From: CAZHJG01 sp964533425
GTDB taxonomy: Bacteria; Patescibacteriota; Saccharimonadia; Saccharimonadales; UBA4665
NCBI GenBank assembly: GCA_964533425.1
Contig: CAZHJG010000047.1
Span: 1-5,620 of the forward strand
DNA: 5,620 nucleotides
Direction: 5' to 3'
Shown here one piece after another: positions 1 to 4,427 of the stretch. The translations under genes were made by a program, and so were the position numbers. Each line of letters starts with the position of its first letter. Position 1 is the stretch's first letter. The notes under the pieces were generated by a model. It saw only the letters and a list, made by a program, of their open reading frames with translations, had not been told where the DNA came from and searched no databases.

Positions 1-518
1 CCCTACCCTGCGGCGACCTGCTCTTCATCGGCACCGGCTACCGCACCGAAAAGCCAGCCCACGACTTTGTAGCCGCCACCCTCGGCTACCAGGTCGTCGG
101 CCTGCAAACCGTTCCCAAACGCAACTGGTTCGGCCGCCCCGTGCGCAACCACGACTCCGGCTGGCCCGACAGCTTTTTCTATGATATCGACCTAGCCCTA
201 TCTGTTCTGCGCGGCCCGTCCGACGGCCAAAAAGGCCTCATCGCCTGGTGCCCCGACGCTTTTCTGCCCGAGAGCCGCGAGAAACTGCGCGCCCTCGACG
301 ACGTCGAAAAGATCGAGGTCTCCTTCGCAGAAGCCAAAAAAGCCTTCGCCTGCAACCTCGTCTCCACCGGCGAAACTGTGGTCATGAGTGCCCACGCCCC
401 CGTATTTACACACGAGTTGGAGCAGCGCGGCTTCAAAGTCATCACCCCCGAAATCACCGAACTAGCCAAAGGCGGCGGCTACATCCGCTGCACCACCCTG
501 ACCCTTAACAACGTTTAA
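1..518 (+). CDS. Amidinotransferase / dimethylargininase-like protein, C-terminal part (5' end cut off)
   Basis: The reading frame is open from the left edge (first full codon at base 3) to TAA at 516-518, giving 171 residues of a protein whose start lies outside the window. Several features fit the arginine deiminase / DDAH / amidinotransferase fold, whose members act on guanidino groups through a Cys-linked intermediate. They are an xxGD strand (PCGDLLFIG, residues 2-10), the FYDIDLALSVL strand (59-69), a WCPDAF segment (82-87), FACNLV (115-120), and a C-terminal GGGYIRC ending in the expected nucleophile Cys163. Two positions are unusual. The family's catalytic His in the H-x-D motif is Asp61 (D-I-D), and the E/D-G-G-D motif reads P-C-G-D. 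It may be a divergent subfamily or an inactive relative, and the substrate cannot be named. Codons are overwhelmingly C-ending. The GTG at 141 is internal and is not the start. The stop overlaps the convergent neighbour by 4 bases. Confidence 0.8.
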   Translation, partial: LPCGDLLFIGTGYRTEKPAHDFVAATLGYQVVGLQTVPKRNWFGRPVRNHDSGWPDSFFYDIDLALSVLRGPSDGQKGLIAWCPDAFLPESREKLRALDDVEKIEVSFAEAKKAFACNLVSTGETVVMSAHAPVFTHELEQRGFKVITPEITELAKGGGYIRCTTLTLNNV

Positions 519-1522
519 CGCTCGGCTTTTATCGCGTTTTTTGCAGCTATAACTTCTTCAACAGCCATGCCGCCGTTATACGCAGACATTCGAGTCCTTC
601 GATCTTCACGGTCAGCGCGCTGTACAGAAGGCATTACCGGCACGTCAGGATTCGTCGCCAGTTGATGCAGTTCTTCGCGCAATTGACGCGATTTAGGATC
701 AGGCTCACGTAATCGTGTACTCAAGAAGAATCGTCCTAAGCGCTGGGTGGTGTTCTTGGATTTACCGGATAAACTATCGTTACGAGTATCCACCCCGCGG
801 CCGCGCACGTCCTTTTCCTTGTACCATACCGGCAGGTCGGCGTTACCCTTTGACCCTTTTTTCATGGTCACACCGTGCATCCAATATGCCGAGCCTATGC
901 GCGCCGTAGGAAATGCCCGACGAAAGAAGGCGGACGCATACTGTAACGTACGCCCTGAGCTATACACTTCATCAACAATCATGACAGTTTTATTATCGAG
1001 CTCCGAGGGGGCCGCGTCTATTGCTTGTGTCAGGCCATGCGTTTTAAATTTTGGCTCAACAAATACGGAGCGTAAGCTTCTGATAATACTTTGATCGACG
1101 CGGTCAATATCCATAATGCCCGCTCCCTCCGGGTCCAAGGAATTAACCCACTGCTGACGGTCAATATTCACAAATTTGAAGCTCGGCATAGGCGGCACTT
1201 TGCCGGTCACAGGGTCGGCGGCCATCTTAGACCAAAGATCCCGTGTCAGCCATGAAACTGGTCGGGCTGACTTATCCAGCCAAACAACTACATCTGGCAC
1301 CTCTTTACGCCTCTCCTCAGTAATCGGATCTACAACATCCACACCGTCAGTCATTTTATGTATTAGCCCATCAGTTAACTGAAGATATTCCATGCGCAGC
1401 TGTCGGTCTGTTTTCCAACTGCCATCGGTTCGGGGGTGACCTTTTAACAAGCGGTACTCGAATCGATCCGCTTCATTAATGACTTCAACCGGTGTTGCCT
1501 GTTCAGGAATACGTTCAGACAT
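515..1522 (-). CDS. Phosphoribosyltransferase-domain protein, substrate unknown
   Basis: This gene encodes 335 residues. The recognisable element is a type I phosphoribosyltransferase PRPP loop at residues 180-193: hydrophobic strand VMIV, acidic pair Asp184-Glu185, then V-Y-S-S-G-R-T-L. The textbook motif has (D/E)-D and T-G, so this is a variant with D-E and S-G. A second conserved-looking segment, WLDKSARPVSWL (81-92), sits where such enzymes usually have their N-terminal ribose/PPi-contacting loop. The C-terminal ~110 residues are charged, rich in Arg and Lys, and probably poorly structured. No signal peptide or membrane segment is seen, so it is likely cytoplasmic. Type I enzymes join or split a nucleobase and PRPP, and some, such as PyrR, act as regulators; the base used here cannot be inferred. 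The start at 1522 is supported by a strong promoter 7 bases upstream and no Shine-Dalgarno sequence. The gene looks AT-richer than its neighbours. Its stop (TTA at 515-517) interlocks with the convergent gene. Confidence 0.8.
   Translation of the reverse strand: MSERIPEQATPVEVINEADRFEYRLLKGHPRTDGSWKTDRQLRMEYLQLTDGLIHKMTDGVDVVDPITEERRKEVPDVVVWLDKSARPVSWLTRDLWSKMAADPVTGKVPPMPSFKFVNIDRQQWVNSLDPEGAGIMDIDRVDQSIIRSLRSVFVEPKFKTHGLTQAIDAAPSELDNKTVMIVDEVYSSGRTLQYASAFFRRAFPTARIGSAYWMHGVTMKKGSKGNADLPVWYKEKDVRGRGVDTRNDSLSGKSKNTTQRLGRFFLSTRLREPDPKSRQLREELHQLATNPDVPVMPSVQRADREDRRTRMSAYNGGMAVEEVIAAKNAIKAER
517..542 (+). terminator. Possible weak intrinsic terminator of the amidinotransferase gene
   Basis: Directly at the stop codon, AACGC (517-521) can pair with GCGTT (534-538) across a 12-base loop. 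A run of six T (537-542) overlaps and follows the stem. The stem is only 5 bp, so this is a weak candidate. It lies wholly or almost wholly inside the 3' end of the opposing gene, which leaves no other room for a terminator. No T-tract structure is visible for the opposite strand. Confidence 0.3.
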
Positions 1523-1529
1523 CTGTTTT

Positions 1530-1558
1530 ATTATAGCACAGATTTGTTATTTTATCAA
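1530..1558 (-). promoter_or_regulatory. Near-consensus sigma-70-type promoter giving a leaderless phosphoribosyltransferase mRNA
   Basis: Read on the minus strand, -35 TTGATA (1553-1558) and -10 TATAAT (1530-1535) are separated by exactly 17 bases, with TGC just before the -10 (extended -10, TGn). Only 7 bases, AAAACAG, lie between the -10 and the ATG. The expected transcription start is therefore at or one base before the start codon, with no room for a ribosome binding site. It lies in the 72-base gap after the Mur ligase gene, so the phosphoribosyltransferase gene need not depend on read-through. Confidence 0.75.
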
Positions 1559-1594
1559 TGTTCGGTTAAGGTTTGTTCGTCATTTTTGGCGACT

Positions 1595-2959
1595 TTAGCT
1601 CTTACCTAGACGTTTCTTGAGCGCCGCCCGTGCCGCCTCAGTCTCATTATAATGTCGCCGGATAGTATCAGTATCTTCGTTGAAGATGTGGCCGGGCGAG
1701 GGTTTGAAGCCGGGTTTATTGGTGATGATGACTGTCTCTTCGCCCTTACCGAGCAGCAGCACCATGTCATCTTTCTGGGCTAGATCAACGGCTTTCTGCA
1801 CCGCGTCCTCGCGCTGGTGAATTAGGAGTAAATCTTTGTCGCGGACCTTGCCCGTCTTCTCCACCCCGCCGGCGATCTCATCTAGAATAGCCGCGCCGTC
1901 CTCGTCACGATCGTCTTCTTCGGTCAGAATCACGACATCCGACTCCCGGCCAGCGATTTCTCCCTGTATAGCCCGCTTCAAGGTATCGCGCCGCCCCGGT
2001 GAGCCGAAGACAGAGATAATCCGACCCTTCACCATCGGCTTAACAGAGGCATACAACTTCTCGAAGCTGTCCGGTGTGCAGGCATAGTCAACGATGACGC
2101 CGAAGTCCTGGCCCTCGTCGATGTTATTCATGCGCCCCTCCACGCTCTTCAGCGTTGCCATACTACCCTCAATTTGGTCCTGCGTCAGCCCGACGGCTCG
2201 CGCCACACCTATCGCCGCCAAACAGTTGTAGACGTTAAACTTCCCCGGTAGCTGGCTTTTTATCTTGTAGGTGGCTCCGTCGATAACAGTTGTGAAGTTG
2301 CTACCCGACGGCGACAGCTCAACGTTTTCAGCCCGAAAGTCTCCCTTGTCCAGACCGTACGTGACTGGATGAGCAATCGCCTCGGCGAAGTAGTGCCCGT
2401 TCTCGTCATCAGCATTAACAATACCGATCCGCTTCCCTTTCCGGTTCCGGTTACACTGCCTGAACAGCATCAGCTTGGCCTTGCGATAGTTTTCGAACGT
2501 GCCGTGATAGTGAAAATTGTCATGTGCCAGATTGGTGTAGGCCACGATGGTGTACGGCACACCCCAGACCCGGCGCTGGGTCAAAGCCTGGCTCGTTGTT
2601 TCCAAGACCAGCCATTCAACGCCGTTGCCCCGCATTCTTTTGACAGCCTGCAATAGCTTGAGCGAACCGAGCGAAGTCATGCGCGTATCGTTGTGCTGCG
2701 CACCCTGCCCATCTCCGTAATCGACGGCCACGGTCGTCATCATGGCCACCTTGTAGCCACTTTCCCTCAGCATGTGCGTGATCAGCGTGCAGGTCGTGGT
2801 TTTGCCGGCCGTACCAGTCACGCCAATGACTTGTAGCTTGCGCGCCGGAAAACCATACAAAATATTCTCAACCACTGCTTCCGCGAAATGCCCATATGGC
2901 TCGATGGCCATAAACAGCTTACTGGGAATCAACTTCTTAACCGTTTTCCGAAAATTCAT
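1595..2959 (-). CDS. murE: Short-form MurE-like Mur ligase (UDP-MurNAc-tripeptide synthetase family)
   Basis: This gene encodes 454 residues of an ATP-dependent Mur ligase, the cytoplasmic family that adds amino acids to the peptidoglycan precursor; MurE adds the third residue. Visible motifs are the P-loop GTAGKTT (49-55), DTRMTSLGSL (91-100), LETTSQAL (119-126), TNLAHDNFHYHGT (142-154), YRKAK with Lys162 at the carbamylated-lysine position, VDYACTPDS (290-298), SVFGSPGRRD (316-325) and LLLGKGEE (401-408). MurE usually has about 100 residues of UMP-binding domain before the P-loop; here there are only ~45, starting KKLIPSKLF, as I recall for CPR relatives. The usual DNPR/DNPA specificity motif is replaced by EEDDRDED (347-354), so the amino acid added cannot be predicted. 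His in VDYAHTPD is Cys294. The true acceptor may differ from MurE's. The start at 2959 fits the family N-terminus and has a -10-like hexamer 7 bases upstream. The next gene on this strand follows after 72 bases. Confidence 0.85.
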   Translation of the reverse strand: MNFRKTVKKLIPSKLFMAIEPYGHFAEAVVENILYGFPARKLQVIGVTGTAGKTTTCTLITHMLRESGYKVAMMTTVAVDYGDGQGAQHNDTRMTSLGSLKLLQAVKRMRGNGVEWLVLETTSQALTQRRVWGVPYTIVAYTNLAHDNFHYHGTFENYRKAKLMLFRQCNRNRKGKRIGIVNADDENGHYFAEAIAHPVTYGLDKGDFRAENVELSPSGSNFTTVIDGATYKIKSQLPGKFNVYNCLAAIGVARAVGLTQDQIEGSMATLKSVEGRMNNIDEGQDFGVIVDYACTPDSFEKLYASVKPMVKGRIISVFGSPGRRDTLKRAIQGEIAGRESDVVILTEEDDRDEDGAAILDEIAGGVEKTGKVRDKDLLLIHQREDAVQKAVDLAQKDDMVLLLGKGEETVIITNKPGFKPSPGHIFNEDTDTIRRHYNETEAARAALKKRLGKS

Positions 2960-2966
2960 CCTTCTA

Positions 2967-2993
2967 AGTATACTGTACTAAACGTCTACTCAA
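2967..2993 (-). promoter_or_regulatory. Candidate promoter of the MurE-like gene, leaderless spacing
   Basis: On the minus strand TATACT (2967-2972) lies 7 bases before the ATG, the same spacing as at the phosphoribosyltransferase gene. The best -35 is TTGAGT (2988-2993), with a short 15-base spacer. AGAAGG touches the ATG and is too close to act as a Shine-Dalgarno sequence. The octamer AGTATACT (2967-2974) is a perfect palindrome, so TATACT is also present on the plus strand, facing tsaD. The -10 is fair and the -35 weak. Confidence 0.45.
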
Positions 2994-3004
2994 TCAGTAA
3001 GCCT

Positions 3005-3086
3005 GTCGTTCCAGACTTGATCCGGAATCCAGAAAAACAAGGGGAATTTCCTTATTGACTGGATCCCAAATCAAGCTTGGGATGAC
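3005..3086. repeat. Nested palindromic intergenic repeat upstream of tsaD
   Basis: Two 28-base arms (3005-3032 and 3059-3086) are inverted copies of each other, matching at 21 of 28 positions by my alignment, around a 26-base centre. Each arm is itself a small palindrome: TTCC...GGAA in the left arm, and ATCCCAA with TTGGGAT and a 7-base loop in the right. The left arm begins GTCGTTCC and ends GGAATCCAG. The design resembles the widespread GTCATTCC...GGAATCC intergenic repeats (for example neisserial dRS3, from memory). No transposase is nearby. It fills most of the divergent region. Confidence 0.7.
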
Positions 3087-3090
3087 AATT

Positions 3091-3167
3091 AGGAGATAGT
3101 CATGCCAGCGCAGGCTGGAATCCAAACCAATTATGAAAGTTCTAGGCATCGAAACCAGTTGCGATGA
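3091..3167 (+). promoter_or_regulatory. Shine-Dalgarno plus 21-codon out-of-frame upstream ORF overlapping tsaD start
   Basis: AGGAG (3091-3095) stands 6 bases before ATG 3102, an ideal Shine-Dalgarno spacing, while tsaD's own ATG at 3133 has none. The ORF begins MPAQAGIQ, encoded by the half-repeat, and ends at TGA 3165-3167, inside tsaD in another frame. It could feed ribosomes to tsaD by termination-reinitiation, or it may be a by-product of the repeat sequence. Confidence 0.3.
3099..3124. repeat. Third half-unit of the same repeat, ending 8 bases before tsaD
   Basis: This segment starts GTCATGCCAGC and ends GCTGGAATCCA, and has its own 5-bp hairpin (CCAGC/GCTGG). It is in the same orientation as the left arm at 3005 and shares GGAATCCA exactly (3024-3031 and 3117-3124). 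No matching right arm follows, so it looks like a solitary half copy. Confidence 0.5.
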
Positions 3168-4200
3168 AACCGCGGCCGCGGTGGTTGAAGACGGCCAGCG
3201 CTTGCTGAGTAATGTCGTGGCCTCCAGCATGGATCTGCACGTCCAGTACGGCGGCGTCGTACCGGAGATCGCCGCCCGCAGTCATATCGAGGTTATTCTG
3301 CCGGTGATCCATCAGGCGCTAGACGAAGCTGATTGCACCTGGGACGACATTGACGCCATCGCCGTGACGTACGGCGCCGGCCTGGGCGGCAGCCTGCTCA
3401 TCGGCGTCATGACCGCCCGCACCCTGGCTATCGCCCTCGACAAACCCCTTTACGCCATCAACCACGTCGAAGGCCATGTTTACGCCAACTTCCTCACCGA
3501 AGCCGCGGACCGACTGGCTACAGATTACAGCCTACGGACAACTTCCCCCACCTTCCCCATGCTAGCCATCATCGTCTCCGGCGGCCATAGCCAGCTCGTG
3601 CTTTTCCGCAACCACTTCGACTACACACTGCTCGGCCAAACCCAGGATGACGCCATCGGTGAAGCCTTCGACAAGGTGGCCAAAATGCTCGGCCTCCCCT
3701 ACCCCGGCGGTCCTTCCATCGAAAAGTTCTCGCAAAAGGGCGATCCCAACGCCTTTAAACTCCCTAAAGCCAAGATGCCAGGCTATAATTTCTCGTTTTC
3801 CGGGCTCAAAACGGCCGTTCTACGGTTAGCACAAGCGCAAATAGGAGAGTCATACGATTTTCCCTCTATAAAGCTGCCAGAGCGCCTCTCAGAGGCTCAG
3901 AAGGCCGATATTGCCGCCAGCTTCCAGCGCGTCGCTGTCGAAACCATCGTCGATAATGCAAAACGAGCGTACGAGGAGTTCAGCCCTAAAAGCGTCGTCA
4001 TCGCCGGTGGCGTAGCCGCCAGCTCAGAGTTACGGTGCCAGTTAACAGAGGCACTCCCCTTGCCTATCGAATTCCCCGACCTCAAACTCTGCACCGACAA
4101 CGGCACCATGATCGCCACCCTAGGCTGCTTCAAAGCCATGCACAATCAACCCCAGGCCGACCCCTATACTCTTGAGATCCAGCCCAACCTCTCAATGTAG
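3133..4200 (+). CDS. tsaD: TsaD, tRNA N6-adenosine threonylcarbamoyltransferase
   Basis: This gene encodes 355 residues of the Kae1/Qri7/TsaD family. The enzyme transfers threonylcarbamoyl from threonylcarbamoyl-AMP to A37 of tRNAs reading ANN codons, working in the cytoplasm with TsaB and TsaE on the product of TsaC. The sequence shows the diagnostic N-terminus MKVLGIETSCDETAAAVV, YGGVVPEIAARSH (39-51), the metal-binding pair in NHVEGH (His111, His115), VSGGHSQL (148-155), GEAFDKVAKMLGLPYPGGP, FSFSGLKTAV, VIAGGVAAS, and CTDNGTMIA with metal ligand Asp322. The usual GPG in the first ASKHA phosphate loop is G-A-G (81-83). A linker between residues 120 and 142 is longer than in E. coli and makes the protein slightly long. 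ATG 3133 is the only start that fits the family. It has neither a Shine-Dalgarno sequence nor an adjacent -10, and lies just after the repeats. The MurE-like gene diverges; valS follows on the same strand after 198 bases. Confidence 0.96.
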   Translation: MKVLGIETSCDETAAAVVEDGQRLLSNVVASSMDLHVQYGGVVPEIAARSHIEVILPVIHQALDEADCTWDDIDAIAVTYGAGLGGSLLIGVMTARTLAIALDKPLYAINHVEGHVYANFLTEAADRLATDYSLRTTSPTFPMLAIIVSGGHSQLVLFRNHFDYTLLGQTQDDAIGEAFDKVAKMLGLPYPGGPSIEKFSQKGDPNAFKLPKAKMPGYNFSFSGLKTAVLRLAQAQIGESYDFPSIKLPERLSEAQKADIAASFQRVAVETIVDNAKRAYEEFSPKSVVIAGGVAASSELRCQLTEALPLPIEFPDLKLCTDNGTMIATLGCFKAMHNQPQADPYTLEIQPNLSM

Positions 4201-4253
4201 TTCGCCTTTTGTTCGCGGGCTCCTTCACAAGAAATCCCTTCGCTAATACTCGT

Positions 4254-4326
4254 TTGTCATTCCGACGTCAGGAGGAATCTCGTCAACCGCAAGAAACGAG
4301 ATCTCTCGCTGAGCTCGAGATGACAA
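4254..4326. repeat. Second nested palindromic repeat, between tsaD and valS
   Basis: Arms 4254-4283 and 4296-4326 are inverted copies, matching at about 24 of 31 aligned positions with one gap, around a 12-base loop. The outer ends are TTGTCAT and ATGACAA; the inner ends are TCTCGT and ACGAG. Each arm carries a small palindrome (ATTCC...GGAAT and ATCTC...GAGAT). The right end, GATGACAATT, also closes the repeat upstream of tsaD, so the two belong together. No T-run follows, so it is not a classical intrinsic terminator, although the hairpin could protect the 3' end of tsaD mRNA. The rest of 4201-4398 shows only three GCTAA copies (4342-4358) and the valS start signals. Confidence 0.65.
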
Positions 4327-4377
4327 TTCAGGATTCTGAACGCTAAGCTAAAGGCTAATGTTTCCCGAAATTTAACA

Positions 4378-4427
4378 GAGGTGATATGATGGTACCGAAT
4401 GAATCTACCGAAGGTGTACGAGGCTAA
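4378..4427 (+). promoter_or_regulatory. Shine-Dalgarno GAGGTGAT with a 13-codon upstream ORF overlapping valS start
   Basis: GAGGTGAT (4378-4385) matches the 16S anti-Shine-Dalgarno complement over 8 bases. Its GAGG core is 4 and 7 bases from the ATGs at 4386 and 4389, but 17 from valS ATG 4399. The frame from 4386 encodes MMVPNESTEGVRG and stops at TAA 4425-4427, within valS. If transcription starts further upstream, ribosomes would be placed on this short frame first. If the TATGAT at 4385-4390 is the promoter, this site is not transcribed. Confidence 0.3.
4382..4390 (+). promoter_or_regulatory. Candidate extended -10 promoter of valS, near-leaderless
   Basis: TGA-TATGAT (4382-4390) fits an extended -10 (TGn plus a 5/6 match to TATAAT), 8 bases before ATG 4399. 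The expected transcription start, near 4397, would leave a leader of about 2 bases. No good -35 is present; the best, TTCCCG at 4362-4367, matches 3/6. The site overlaps the Shine-Dalgarno-like GAGGTGAT, and both cannot serve the same transcript. Confidence 0.4.

Noticed and set aside
141..143. GTG as start of the amidinotransferase gene
   Set aside because: The same frame continues upstream to the window edge with family-like sequence (GDLLFIGTGYRT), so the GTG is an internal Val codon.
715..1094. Overlapping plus-strand open frames within the phosphoribosyltransferase gene
   Set aside because: They are antisense to a gene with a clear PRPP loop and promoter, have no start signals and show no recognisable motifs.
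3005..3124. Short CRISPR-like array
   Set aside because: There are only three imperfect units, one of them inverted, with unequal spacing and no cas gene.
4221..4229. DnaA box supporting an origin at the skew switch
   Set aside because: TCCTTCACA matches TTATCCACA at only 6 of 9 positions, and no cluster or AT-rich unwinding stretch is seen.
4254..4326. Intrinsic terminator after tsaD
   Set aside because: The hairpin is long but imperfect and is followed by TTCAGG rather than a T-run. The repeat explanation fits better.
4386..4391. ATG ATG as the start of valS, favoured by the Shine-Dalgarno position
   Set aside because: It is out of frame with valS and stops after 13 codons. An in-frame stop at 4387-4389 excludes any start before 4399.
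4201..4398. T-box leader or other riboswitch before valS
   Set aside because: There is no T-box core sequence, no specifier loop and no terminator/antiterminator pair, and the region is too short and filled by the palindrome.
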